NCBI GenBank assembly: GCA_903903635.1
Contig: CAIUZK010000040.1
Coordinates: 1 to 64,000, forward strand
Source of the DNA: an uncultured Bacteroidota bacterium
Lineage (GTDB): Bacteria > Bacteroidota > Bacteroidia > Chitinophagales > Chitinophagaceae
DNA: 64,000 nucleotides
Direction: 5' to 3'
The notes under the pieces were generated by a model. The model ran no database searches and had not been told where the DNA came from. It saw nothing but the letters and a program-made list of their open reading frames with translations. The translations under genes and the position numbers were made by a program. Shown here piece after piece: positions 1 through 8,207 of the stretch (position 1 is its first letter; each line of letters opens with the position of its first letter).

Positions 1-506
1 ACCCCAAAATGCGCAATTATCAGTATCTAAAAGATTGATTATCAATATAAAATTGTGCAACAAAATATTTTTTGCGCAGTGTGCAATTTCCAGTGATGCC
101 AAACTCGATCATATAATCATTTAATTATGCAAATCTTAGTTCAGACATTTTATCTACTATATTTAATTCCAATTTTTTGCACACAAAATCCGCGAAATCC
201 TTTAATCCCATTAATCCGCGATTCAGACAATAATTGCACACCTAACCCCAAAATGCGCAATTTTCAGTAATTAAAAGCTTGATTATCAATAAAAAAGTGT
301 GCAACAAAATATTTTTTGCGCACTGTGCAATTTCGAGTGATGCCAAACTCGATCATATAATCATATAATCATACAAATCATGGTTCAGACATTTTATCTG
401 TTATATTTAATGCCAGATTTTTGCACACAAAATCCGCGAAATCCTTTAATCCCATTAATCCGCGATTCCGACAAAATTGCACACCTAACCCCAGAATGCG
501 CAATTT
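1..506. repeat. Tandem direct repeat, unit about 243 bp, two full copies plus a truncated third
   Basis: Units start at about 1, 245 and 488, each opening with ACCCCAAAATGCGCAATT or a near copy; the third stops after about 19 bp, just before the toxin promoter. Each unit carries two internal blocks with a roughly 9-bp period, one built on AATCATA steps (around 108-140 and 350-390) and one on AATCC steps (around 184-226 and 427-470), both ending in TTCAGACA or a close variant. GTGTGCAATTT and AATTGCACAC lie as inverted repeats within the unit. No open frame was recognised. The function is unknown. Confidence 0.85.
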
Positions 507-571
507 ACCTTTCATGTTTTGTTTGGATAATTTTTGGGTAATGTTACCTTATTCGGTAACTTTACATTGTG

Positions 572-916
572 ATGGGTAATTTCATCAGGGACATATTCTA
601 CTTCAAGAACTATTATCTTGATTTCTTTGGCAGCTTGAAGCCTGAGGTTAAAAGCAAATTCAACTGGACTTTGCAATTGATTGCTACAGTTGACAGAGTC
701 CCTGAAAAGTTCTTTAAACACATGTCAGGAACGAGCGGGCTTTATGAAATAAGAGTAGAAGTGGGCACTGACATTTACAGGGTTTTTAGTTTTTTCGACA
801 AAGGGCAACTTATTATACTCGTAAACGGATTTCAAAAGAAAACTCAAAAAACTCCAAAAGCAGAAATTGCCCTCGCAGAAAAACTTAAAAAAGAATATTT
901 CGATGAAAAAGACTAA
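572..916 (+). CDS. HigB/RelE-type toxin of a type II toxin-antitoxin pair (Gp49-like family)
   Basis: A 114-residue basic protein with the compact RelE/HigB layout. It starts with an FIRDIFYF segment, has a central block containing GLYEIRVEVGTDIYRVFSFF, then LVNGFQKKTQKTP and a Lys-rich C-terminal helix. These YEIR-YRVFF-NGFxKKTQKTP blocks are the hallmark of phage Gp49-like/HigB mRNA interferases, which cleave mRNA at the ribosome. The ATG at 572 is preceded directly by an in-frame GTG at 569, so either may be used. The stop overlaps the next ATG (903) by 14 bp, giving the toxin-first order typical of higBA. Repeat copies flank the pair on both sides. The family call is firm; activity is inferred. 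Confidence 0.85.
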   Translation: MGNFIRDIFYFKNYYLDFFGSLKPEVKSKFNWTLQLIATVDRVPEKFFKHMSGTSGLYEIRVEVGTDIYRVFSFFDKGQLIILVNGFQKKTQKTPKAEIALAEKLKKEYFDEKD

Positions 917-1205
917 TAAGGATCTGATCTCTTTTGCCGACCATCTCACCAATCAATATGGTGAGCCGGGAACTGCAACCAGGGAAAAATATGAAGAGGA
1001 ATTTGAAGCATTTAAACTTGGCATAATGATTCAGGAATTGCGTAAAGAGCAGGGATTAACACAACAAGAATTAGCCGATAAATGCGGGACTACAAAAAAC
1101 TATATATCACGAATCGAAAATAACGCCAGTGATATTCGCCTGTCAACCCTCATGAGGATTGTAAGAGATGGGCTGGGTGGGCATTTGAGACTAAGTGTGA
1201 GTTGA
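903..1205 (+). CDS. HigA-like XRE-family antitoxin
   Basis: A 100-residue protein with an N-terminal arm (about residues 1-40) and a helix-turn-helix covering LTQQELADKCGTTKNYISR followed by IENNASDIRLSTLMRI, the usual Cro/C1 fold. In higBA loci this protein neutralises the toxin and represses its own promoter. The chosen ATG overlaps the toxin gene by 14 bp, which implies translational coupling; an in-frame ATG at 867 lies deep inside the toxin gene and is unlikely. About 100 bp downstream a partial copy of the 243-bp repeat begins. Confidence 0.88.
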   Translation: MKKTNKDLISFADHLTNQYGEPGTATREKYEEEFEAFKLGIMIQELRKEQGLTQQELADKCGTTKNYISRIENNASDIRLSTLMRIVRDGLGGHLRLSVS

Positions 1206-1306
1206 TAAACTATACAAAAAAAGAACTGCAGTAAAACTCCTGGATAGGGTAGTACCGAAGTGCCAGCTATGAAAAAAAAGACACCTGATTTCGCCCGTGT
1301 TGGTTC

Positions 1307-1387
1307 ACGAAATCCGCGAAATCCTATAATCCCATTAATCCGCGATTCAGACAAAATTGCACACCTAACCCCCCAAATGCGCAATTT
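1307..1387. repeat. Partial copy of the 243-bp repeat on the far side of the toxin-antitoxin pair
   Basis: This segment repeats the end of the unit (CGAAATCCGCG, then AATCC steps, CGATTCAGACA, AATTGCACACCTAACC) plus the first bases of the next unit (AAATGCGCAATTTA). It matches 182-262 and 425-506. The toxin-antitoxin pair is therefore bracketed by the same repeat, as if a cassette had been inserted into, or copied together with, the array. Confidence 0.8.
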
Positions 1388-1486
1388 ATTGTCGCGGCTG
1401 AGTCGCTCAAAGTGTGGGCTACACTACGGCGATTACTCGGGCGCAATTGGCTAAATGTATTACATTCACTTCACTAAGCCACCGTT

Positions 1487-3895
1487 CTAATTCATCAACC
1501 TGCTCAATGTCTCTTTGTCCTTAGCATTAGCTTCATACTTGCCAATACCATCGGCTATTTCTTTTTTAAATTTATCCTGGGCATAGAAGTATTTTACGGT
1601 TTCTACTGCCACACCCGAGAGGCGGCCATTGCTGCTGAGGCAGGCATTGAGGCAGTTGGCGAGCAGTGGGGCATCGTAATGGTTAAGTCGCCTTAATGCA
1701 CTCATGGCATTGGTGCGGGTCACAAATTCGTAGGAGCCTGAGGTATAGTCCACCAGTTGTTTCATCTGGCTGTTGTCCTCCTTTTCGGCCAGCGATATTT
1801 CGAGCCATTTTATAAGCACATTGCGCCCGTTGGTCCCTGCTATGCCTTTGGTAGCTGTAAGGTATTTGGTTGTGTTGGCCGGATATAAGGCACAGAGCTT
1901 TTCGAGGGCGGTAGCTATGGTAATATAGGATGAGTCGGTTAGCATGGGTTCGTAATCGGCGAGCAGCGATGGCGGTATGGTTTTGGTATTGGCCATTATG
2001 GCTTTTCTCACCTGCACATCCTTATCGTGGAGGGCCATCCTTGCTATTTCTTCGCTGCCTTTATCGGTGAGCAGTTGTGTGGCTATTTCGGTTTTAATGG
2101 CATGGAATGTACTGGCAGCATAGACCTCGCGCAGCACTTCCCTTTTTGTATCGGGGGCTATGTCGCGCATGGCGCATACTGCATCATAGCGGTCCATCAT
2201 ATAGGGAGCATGCAGCGCCTGTGCCTTCAGCATCGCGAATGGCTTATCGAAGGTTACTGTTTTAAGCACCTGGCTGTTTGGGTCGAAGAGCACATAGGCT
2301 ACCTCTGCCTTGCGGCTGTTGGGTATCTTCACTACATGGGTTTCCTTTTCTATCCATTCGGTCTTTTTATCGGCAGTGCCATCGGTATAATGCACTTCAA
2401 ATACTATGGGCATCCGGTATAGGCCCATTACCTCATTGGTAGGCTGGGCCTGGGTTACCACAAATTGTGTGTACCTGCTGTCGCCCGATGTGATGTCGTC
2501 ATAGCTCACTTTGTAGTCAGGTTCGCCGCCACGGTATACCCATTCATTCCAGAACCAGTCGAGCGGCATGCCCAGCTCATCCTGGAAAGCATTAAGCAGT
2601 TCGTCGCTGTTTACATTCTCGTATTTATGTGCCTGCAGGTAGCGTTTTACCGAGCGGTTAAAACCTTCGCGTCCGGTTACATATTTCAGCATCTCCAGCA
2701 CCACCGATCCTTTCTGGTAGATGAGCGATGTAGGTGTCTGGCTATGCGAGATAGCCTTTTTGTCGGTAGTGTTTATAGCAGAAAGATAAGCCTGCCTGCG
2801 TATCCAGTCGAAATGGTCCTGCCCGAAACACTCTCTTTCGGCGCTTATGTTGTAGTGTGTGGCAAAGCTCTCCTGCAGCCAGTGGCTGTTGGGGCTGCGT
2901 GCGGTAACCATATCGCCAAACCACTGATGGGCCAGCTCATGCGCATTTACCGATACATAGTTGCGGTCGTTGTAGCTCCTGGCATCCACCTCGAAAAAAT
3001 CGCCAAACAGCGTGGCCGAGGTATTCTCCATGGCGCCATACATAAAGTCCTGTACGGGTATTTGTGAATAAGACTCCCAGCCATAGGGCACGCCTATCTC
3101 CGACTCCAGGAAGTTGAATACTTTTTCATTGTACTTGTAGGTGTAATCGTAGCGGTCCTTCCACTCGGGGTAATACCACTGGTGCAGCGGCACGCCTGCT
3201 GCCGAGCGGGTTTCGCGGATATCGTACTTGCCTATGCCCAGCATCACGAGGTAAGAAGCATGGGGGTGCGACATTTTGTAGTGCCACAGTATGTTGCCAT
3301 CCTTCAGCTCCTTTTCCATGATCTTCGCACCATTCGAGAGTACTTTGTAGTCTTTGTTGAACTTCACGATCAACTCGGTGGTGAGTTTGTCATTGGGGGT
3401 GTCGTAGCAGGGAAACCAGTAGCGGTTGTCGGTGCCCTGGCCCTGTGTCCAGATCTGCTTGCGGGATAGATTGTTGGGGTCGTTCCAGCCAATAAAGTAG
3501 ATGCCCCTGCGCGGGTAGGCTTCGTACTCCATGTTCAGGCTATCTGATTCGCCATAATGCAGTGGCCTTTCAGGGTAAAAGTATATGCCATCGGCAGTAG
3601 TTCTGAATTTTACGGTTTTACCATTCAGCGAGGCCGATTTTACCTGTATGCCAGGCCCGTCAAGGTAAAAAGAATCTACCTCGGCACGCAGCGGCTTGAA
3701 ATGGTGGGTGATATTGCCCTTTACCAGCCCTTTTTCGGGTTCGAACTCAACAGCCAGCCGCATATGCACAAAGTCGAGCGGATGGTCGCGCATGGTGCTG
3801 CCCGGATCGTACATCTGGGTTACATTGCAGTGCTGCGCCATGAGTGGCATGCTTACCACCGAAAATAAAAACAAGCCTGAGATCAGTTTCTTCAT
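1487..3895 (-). CDS. Secreted M1-family metallo-aminopeptidase
   Basis: The protein has 802 residues from the ATG at 3895, which gives a clean signal peptide ending in PLMAQ; an in-frame start 27 bp upstream would only add a poor leader. The M1 substrate motif GAMEN is at about 287-291, the zinc motif HELAHQ at about 319-324 and the third zinc ligand in QESFATHY at about 342. Together these define a zinc exopeptidase removing N-terminal residues from peptides. A C-terminal helical, HEAT-like region (about 560-800) matches the family plan. A signal peptide places it in the periplasm or outside the cell. It is monocistronic; a 15-bp palindrome sits just upstream at 3922-3936. Confidence 0.93.
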   Translation of the reverse strand: MKKLISGLFLFSVVSMPLMAQHCNVTQMYDPGSTMRDHPLDFVHMRLAVEFEPEKGLVKGNITHHFKPLRAEVDSFYLDGPGIQVKSASLNGKTVKFRTTADGIYFYPERPLHYGESDSLNMEYEAYPRRGIYFIGWNDPNNLSRKQIWTQGQGTDNRYWFPCYDTPNDKLTTELIVKFNKDYKVLSNGAKIMEKELKDGNILWHYKMSHPHASYLVMLGIGKYDIRETRSAAGVPLHQWYYPEWKDRYDYTYKYNEKVFNFLESEIGVPYGWESYSQIPVQDFMYGAMENTSATLFGDFFEVDARSYNDRNYVSVNAHELAHQWFGDMVTARSPNSHWLQESFATHYNISAERECFGQDHFDWIRRQAYLSAINTTDKKAISHSQTPTSLIYQKGSVVLEMLKYVTGREGFNRSVKRYLQAHKYENVNSDELLNAFQDELGMPLDWFWNEWVYRGGEPDYKVSYDDITSGDSRYTQFVVTQAQPTNEVMGLYRMPIVFEVHYTDGTADKKTEWIEKETHVVKIPNSRKAEVAYVLFDPNSQVLKTVTFDKPFAMLKAQALHAPYMMDRYDAVCAMRDIAPDTKREVLREVYAASTFHAIKTEIATQLLTDKGSEEIARMALHDKDVQVRKAIMANTKTIPPSLLADYEPMLTDSSYITIATALEKLCALYPANTTKYLTATKGIAGTNGRNVLIKWLEISLAEKEDNSQMKQLVDYTSGSYEFVTRTNAMSALRRLNHYDAPLLANCLNACLSSNGRLSGVAVETVKYFYAQDKFKKEIADGIGKYEANAKDKETLSRLMN

Positions 3896-3921
3896 AAAGA
3901 ATAAAATGTTGCGGTATATCA

Positions 3922-3936
3922 TTCACCTGAGGTGAA
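3922..3936. promoter_or_regulatory. Perfect palindrome upstream of the M1 aminopeptidase gene
   Basis: TTCACC-TGA-GGTGAA is a perfect inverted repeat with 6-bp arms and a 3-bp spacer, 27 bp before the aminopeptidase start. It could be an operator, but no second copy was seen and no regulator can be assigned. Confidence 0.4.
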
Positions 3937-4014
3937 CCAATTGGGTTACAATATAATAAATAAACTACACCTCATTTATTATTGGGGGGGAAATCAAGTG
4001 ACCTGGCGCTATAA

Positions 4015-4656
4015 TCAGCCTTTTTCTTTCCGTGCAATAATGATGAGGTCGGTGGTGATGGAGCCATCGGAGGAGGGGTATTCCTTGCGCGACAGATCAG
4101 CCAATGCTAAGTTGTTGGAAACCATTTGCCCGGTCAGATAGGTAGCCTTGTGGTAGTACATATACAATTTATCGCCCGCGCTCGACGTTCTGATCCCCGA
4201 TTTGTTGGTGTCGTTTTCTTCCATAGTGCTTATATATAGCAGCCCGCCTTCAGAGAGCAGTTGTGCCGCATCGCATATCAGTTTGCCAGCCTCAGCTTCG
4301 GAAAGGTAGGGCAGGCAAAATCCGCACATGATGGCATCATAAGTGCCCTCCAACTCGCTTAGTTTCCTGCAATCCAGTAGCCTGAATTCCGCTTCCGGAT
4401 TGTTGTGCGCGGCCAATTGCAGCATATTTGGTGCAAGGTCGGTGGCTGTAATTTTAAAGTCCGGCCGTTTATTCAGCAGGTATCTGGTTATATTTCCCGG
4501 GCCGCATGCAAGCTCCAGTATACGGGCGTTCTCCTTCTCTGTATTATCGCAAAAGAAATCCAGCGATTCGTTGTACAGTTGCACATCCATGAACCGCTCC
4601 TGGTATTGTATCGCGTGTTTGTTGAAAATGTCGACGGGTTGCTGAATTTGGTCCAT
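4015..4656 (-). CDS. Class I SAM-dependent methyltransferase
   Basis: A 213-residue soluble protein. It has motif I ILELACGPGN (about 45-55), an acidic residue after the next strand (ITATDLAP), a third block around CRKLSELEGTYDAIMCGFCL and the late strand GGLLYISTM. This is the Rossmann methyltransferase order. The substrate cannot be told; the family includes small-molecule, lipid and quinone methylases. The ATG at 4656 was chosen because the 13 residues upstream of it (to 4695) look non-coding. It is flanked by an unrelated peptidase and a small cytochrome gene and is probably transcribed alone. Confidence 0.85.
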   Translation of the reverse strand: MDQIQQPVDIFNKHAIQYQERFMDVQLYNESLDFFCDNTEKENARILELACGPGNITRYLLNKRPDFKITATDLAPNMLQLAAHNNPEAEFRLLDCRKLSELEGTYDAIMCGFCLPYLSEAEAGKLICDAAQLLSEGGLLYISTMEENDTNKSGIRTSSAGDKLYMYYHKATYLTGQMVSNNLALADLSRKEYPSSDGSITTDLIIIARKEKG

Positions 4657-4734
4657 AATGGGGTTTTGAATTATAGCATGGATAAGCAATAGCAATAATA
4701 GCTAAATTTTGTCCAAAACGTAAAGTGGCATTGG

Positions 4735-5002
4735 TTAGTTTGCTGATTTCATAAAGTCTATGATCTTCTCGGCTTCTGTTTCGGTAAGGCTTGCCCGGTC
4801 TTCCATGTGTAAGCCTATGGTAGCCCACTGTACATCATTGAAATCAGTAGGCGAGGGCAGGTTGTGGCATCTGATGCAGTTTTCGCCCCACAATTGTGCA
4901 CCCGGTTTTTGCGCTATCATTTTAGAGGGGGGGCAGCTTTGACTAAGAACAGTTAGTGTTATAATAGCTATCAGTATGCTTGTTATTATTATCCGGCATC
5001 AT
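4735..5002 (-). CDS. Small monohaem cytochrome c lipoprotein with an apparent one-base frameshift in the signal peptide
   Basis: The C-terminal 61 codons (from ATG 4920) encode one CIRCH haem site and align well with the small cytochrome at 54616 (LWGENCIRCH against LWSENCQRCH; GLHMEDRASLT against GMHMQSRALLT; both end in KIIDF/KIIEF). Starting at 4920 would leave a haem protein without an export signal. The same frame stays open to 4998 and reads RIIITSILIAIITLTVLSQS then Cys, a lipoprotein signal with a lipobox, but has no usual start. An ATGATG at 5002 is one base out of frame; dropping one C of the CCGG at 4993-4996 would join them. It is either a sequencing error, a real lesion or a non-standard start. 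Confidence 0.6.
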
Positions 5003-5068
5003 CTATATTTCTGGCACGAAAATAGTAGTACTAACTCTATATCACCTAAATTGCAGCTTATGATTATT

Positions 5069-5479
5069 ATGAGAAACATTTGTTTAGTCCTTCTGGTTTG
5101 CACATTTTTCCATAGTCAGGCACAGACCCGCAAAGAAGACCACATAGATGAAGACTACAGAAAATGCCTCGCAAAAGATACTTCTTATGCCAACCTCAGC
5201 AATTGTGCATTTGTTGCCTTTGCACAGTGGGACAAGGAAATGGACAAGACCTACAAAAAACTAATGAAAGCCACAAAAAAGGTCAAGGACCAGAACGCAT
5301 TGGCACAATCCCAGAAAGCATGGATAGCCTATAAGAATGCCGAATTCAATTCGTTCAACAATATGTACAACCTCCCGGGCAATAAATGGAGTATGCTCAG
5401 ACTCGATAGCCGTATCGAAATCGTCAGGGCCCGGACATTGCAACTGAGGAGTTACCTGGAGTCGTTGCATGGTCATTAA
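5069..5479 (+). CDS. Secreted LprI/DUF1311-family protein (lysozyme-inhibitor-like)
   Basis: A 136-residue protein with a signal peptide (MRNICLVLLVCTFFHSQAQ) starting at ATG 5069; an in-frame ATG at 5060 is also possible. The mature part has two cysteines (YRKCL, LSNCAF) followed by AFAQWDKEMDKTYKKLM and QKAWIAYKNAEF. This is the pattern of the DUF1311/LprI family, whose best-known member inhibits lysozyme in the cell envelope. It is transcribed away from the cytochrome at 4735. Function beyond the family is inferred. Confidence 0.7.
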   Translation: MRNICLVLLVCTFFHSQAQTRKEDHIDEDYRKCLAKDTSYANLSNCAFVAFAQWDKEMDKTYKKLMKATKKVKDQNALAQSQKAWIAYKNAEFNSFNNMYNLPGNKWSMLRLDSRIEIVRARTLQLRSYLESLHGH

Positions 5480-5496
5480 AGCAGTATTCCACTATA

Positions 5497-6027
5497 TCAA
5501 AACAACTCTCCCTGTCCGCTCCTCCCCGAATACTTCCTTTCATGGTCCAGCAGCCATTTCTTACGCTGCAATCCGCCGCCATAGCCAGTCAGCCTCCCGT
5601 CTTCGCCTATTACCCTATGACACGGAACGATAATTGCTATTCCATTTTCCCCATTGGCTCCTGCCACCGCCCGAATGGCCTTTTCATTACCCAGAAATAT
5701 GGATTGTTGTTTGTAAGATCTCGTCTCACCATAAGGTATTTGCTGCAATCCCTCCCATACACTCTTCTGAAACGGAGTACCTGACAAATGCAATGGCAGA
5801 TCAAATTTCTTGCGTACCCCCAGGATGTACTCACCTATCTGCTGCTCCAGCAAATCGAAATACGGATGCTCCCCCTCCCCAAATTTATCTGCTGCATAAG
5901 TTTCTATCCGCTTCATGATACTATCAATGCTTTTCCTGTACTGAAAGTCGAACAGGCAAATACCTGCATCAGTAGCCCCCGCCATCATCTTCCCAACAGG
6001 AGTATCAATGTATTTAAGCGTGATCAT
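5497..6027 (-). CDS. ogt: Methylated-DNA--protein-cysteine S-methyltransferase
   Basis: A 176-residue protein with the alkyl-acceptor motif PCHRVIG near residue 135, preceded by GTPFQKSVWEGLQQIPYGET (helix-turn-helix and Tyr) and followed by GYGGGLQRKKWLLDHE. These are the diagnostic parts of the Ogt/MGMT family. It repairs O6-alkylguanine in DNA by one-way transfer to its own cysteine. The length fits a stand-alone repair enzyme without an Ada regulatory domain. It is convergent with the LprI-like gene and not obviously in an operon. Confidence 0.95.
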   Translation of the reverse strand: MITLKYIDTPVGKMMAGATDAGICLFDFQYRKSIDSIMKRIETYAADKFGEGEHPYFDLLEQQIGEYILGVRKKFDLPLHLSGTPFQKSVWEGLQQIPYGETRSYKQQSIFLGNEKAIRAVAGANGENGIAIIVPCHRVIGEDGRLTGYGGGLQRKKWLLDHERKYSGRSGQGELF

Positions 6028-6129
6028 AGGTTAAAGTAAAAGGGCGCTTAGCTTAAAGATTTTATTATTAGGTATTAATCAGTTAGAGTTTTCTTTATGA
6101 ACCAGAAATATTTTCTTAAGCAACCAAAA

Positions 6130-6873
6130 TCAACTCCACCCCATTTCACTAATCAGTCGTTCAGCCCTTACTATATCCTCAGGAGTATCTATTTCCACAC
6201 CCATGTACCTGGTGATTGCCATCCGTATAGGTATGCCATGTTCCAGAAAACGGAGGCACTCCACTTTCTCAGCAGCCTCAAGTGGGGTTACTGCCCAACC
6301 CGTAAAATCAAGCAAAGCCTCTTTTCTGAATGCATATACTCCTATATGCTCATAGTACTGTATTAACAGATCTTCATTTCTAGGGTAAGGCACTATGCTT
6401 CGCGAAAAAAATAAGGCATTATTCCTTAGGTCAAGGGCCACTTTTACATAGTTTGGATCTTTTATTAATGCCGTATCCGTTAATGGCTGCACAAGCGATG
6501 CAACCTGCACCCTGTTCACGAAATCGCCTTTAAAAAGGTTCAGCAATTGCTCCAGTGGCTCCTTTTGCACAAAAGGCTCATCGCCCTGCACATTCACAAT
6601 TATTTCGGCATCAATATTTGCTGCAACCTCGGCTATGCGGTCTGTCCCGCTTTCATATAGCCCCTTGCTTTTTACAGCATTTCCTCCATGGCTTACAATT
6701 TCATCAATAAGCTCATCAGTATCCGCCACCACAATCACTGATTCAAATAAACCTGTTTGAACCACTGATTCATATGTTCTCCTGATAACGCTCCTGCCAT
6801 TAATGGTTGCAAGCAGTTTTCCGGGAAATCTCGTAGCTCCATATCGGGCAGGTATCAATGCAACGGCTTTCAT
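6130..6873 (-). CDS. kdsB: 3-deoxy-manno-octulosonate cytidylyltransferase (CMP-KDO synthetase)
   Basis: A 247-residue enzyme with the N-terminal nucleotide-binding loop LIPARYGATRFPGKLL, the VQGDEPF motif near residue 95 and a C-terminal GVEIDTPEDI. It activates KDO with CTP for lipid A-core assembly, so the organism makes a Gram-negative outer membrane. The ATG at 6873 shares ATGA with the stop of the upstream membrane-protein gene, indicating coupling; the TTG three bases upstream is less likely. It is the last gene of an operon running aroK, DUF423, small membrane protein, kdsB. Confidence 0.95.
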   Translation of the reverse strand: MKAVALIPARYGATRFPGKLLATINGRSVIRRTYESVVQTGLFESVIVVADTDELIDEIVSHGGNAVKSKGLYESGTDRIAEVAANIDAEIIVNVQGDEPFVQKEPLEQLLNLFKGDFVNRVQVASLVQPLTDTALIKDPNYVKVALDLRNNALFFSRSIVPYPRNEDLLIQYYEHIGVYAFRKEALLDFTGWAVTPLEAAEKVECLRFLEHGIPIRMAITRYMGVEIDTPEDIVRAERLISEMGWS

Positions 6874-7178
6874 CAATCAGAATCTTCCTCTCCTTTGGGC
6901 CTGATAATAAAATATAAAATCCTTTCCAGAATAAAAGCATATAAAAGACAGTTAACCAGCAAACCTAATGAAAAGTTCAATGGTACCCTCGACCATCCTT
7001 TTAGCAGGGTATGGGTAGGGAAACGCATAACATTAAACATGTCGGCCAGGAAATTGCGGATAAATCCTGTACCTATTTTCCCTTCATCCCTGGCATAGGC
7101 TTCCCTGAAAGTTAAAAAGGCTATCCCCGCCATAATTATACTGACAATGATGAAAAACGCTGAATTAAATCGCTTCAT
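6873..7178 (-). CDS. Small inner-membrane protein of unknown function
   Basis: A 101-residue protein starting at ATG 7178, five bases after the DUF423 stop. It has two hydrophobic segments, about residues 6-24 (AFFIIVSIIMAGIAFLTF) and 65-85 (LNFSLGLLVNCLLYAFILER). Between them lies a loop containing MRFPTHTLLKG, and the end is charged (RPKGEEDSD). I do not recognise the family. The tight packing with kdsB (4-bp overlap) and DUF423 suggests a co-expressed envelope role. Confidence 0.75.
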   Translation of the reverse strand: MKRFNSAFFIIVSIIMAGIAFLTFREAYARDEGKIGTGFIRNFLADMFNVMRFPTHTLLKGWSRVPLNFSLGLLVNCLLYAFILERILYFIIRPKGEEDSD

Positions 7179-7183
7179 ATAAT

Positions 7184-7570
7184 TTATGCCTTTTTGAGTA
7201 CTGCCAGAAATAAGGAAAGCCATCCTGCGATAAAAAACAATCCGCCTATAGGTGTTATAATTCCTATAGGGCCAAATCCTATGCTATACATACTTAGTAA
7301 GGACATGGCATATAGCGAACCACTAAAACAAGCAATTCCCGCAGTAAAAAACAGGGTACTTAATCTTAGTTTTTTTACCGGATAAGATAAATAAGCAATG
7401 CCTGTAAGTAGAAGTGCAAAGCTATGGTAGAATTGGTACTGCACGCCCTTCTCATAGATCGCCAACTGATCAGGCGCCAACCTCACTTTTAGTGCATGCG
7501 CACCAAAAGCCCCAAGCATTACTGCAAGTGCGGCCAACATTGTCCCTGATATTAAAGCTGGTTTATACAT
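7184..7570 (-). CDS. DUF423 family membrane protein
   Basis: A 128-residue protein with four hydrophobic segments and the family signatures MLGAFGAHALK near the N-terminus, YQFYHSFALLL in the middle and PIGIITPIGGLFFIAGWLSL at the end. The DUF423 (YwdK-like) family is widespread and has no established activity. Its start overlaps the 3' end of aroK by 19 bp, so translation is probably coupled. Confidence 0.9.
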   Translation of the reverse strand: MYKPALISGTMLAALAVMLGAFGAHALKVRLAPDQLAIYEKGVQYQFYHSFALLLTGIAYLSYPVKKLRLSTLFFTAGIACFSGSLYAMSLLSMYSIGFGPIGIITPIGGLFFIAGWLSLFLAVLKKA

Positions 7571-8076
7571 TTAGATACTATTTCCTCAAAGGTAATAAGG
7601 GAAATGAATTTTGTATCTAAAATATAATTTGCCTGCTGGTAATACTTTTCCCTTTGTTTCAGCATTTTTTTCAGATACTCCGCCATGTCTCCCCGGCCTT
7701 TAAGTAATGGCCTCACTTCTTCACTTTGTTCCAGATTCTGCAATAAAGTCCCTATTCCCGATTCAAGGTACACTACAATGCCTGCTTCCTGCATTAGCTG
7801 CATATTTCCGGCAAAACAGGGTGTTCCTCCCCCGCATGCCACAATCATGGGCTCTTTTATTCCGCTTATAAGCCTCGCCAGGCATTTACTTTCCCGCTCC
7901 CTGAACCCATTTTCACCATAGGATGCAAAAAGCGCCGGTATACTCGCCTTTTCCTGTTCACTTATATACTTGTCCAGATCAGTAAACTGCCAGTCATATT
8001 CTTTTGCCACTATCCTGCCCCAATGGGTTTTACCCGCACCCGGCATCCCTATCAGAAAAATTACAGGAACTTTCAT
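7552..8076 (-). CDS. aroK: Shikimate kinase
   Basis: A 174-residue P-loop kinase: Walker A GMPGAGKTHWG (about 8-18), DLDKYI for shikimate binding, FRERESKCL and the GGGTPCF motif. It phosphorylates shikimate at the 3-hydroxyl in the chorismate pathway. The ATG at 8076 gives the standard length; upstream in-frame ATGs would add about 19 poorly conserved residues. It is first in the aroK-DUF423-kdsB operon. Confidence 0.94.
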   Translation of the reverse strand: MKVPVIFLIGMPGAGKTHWGRIVAKEYDWQFTDLDKYISEQEKASIPALFASYGENGFRERESKCLARLISGIKEPMIVACGGGTPCFAGNMQLMQEAGIVVYLESGIGTLLQNLEQSEEVRPLLKGRGDMAEYLKKMLKQREKYYQQANYILDTKFISLITFEEIVSKCINQL

Positions 8077-8207
8077 AGTTGGTTTGGTTGTACCTCCCAT
8101 AGCATTTGTAGTAAAGCCGATATTACCTGACATAGTTTTCAGTGTTTGAACTTATACAGCAAATATTATGCTGAGAATTTATTTTTTAGCAAAAAAAATG
8201 AGGAAAA

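Noticed and set aside
1-506. Repeat units as integron attC sites around the toxin-antitoxin cassette
   Set aside because: ACCTAAC fits the RYYYAAC core, but no matching GTTRRRY core was found at the other end, the unit is tandem rather than cassette-spaced, and no integrase gene is visible.
2027-3868. Plus-strand frames opposite the M1 aminopeptidase gene
   Set aside because: Several frames of 95-200 codons exist but are shadows of the strongly supported minus-strand gene and show no motifs.
4735-4920. The 61-codon frame taken as a complete cytoplasmic cytochrome
   Set aside because: A CXXCH protein without an export signal would not be matured, and an in-frame lipoprotein signal lies directly upstream.
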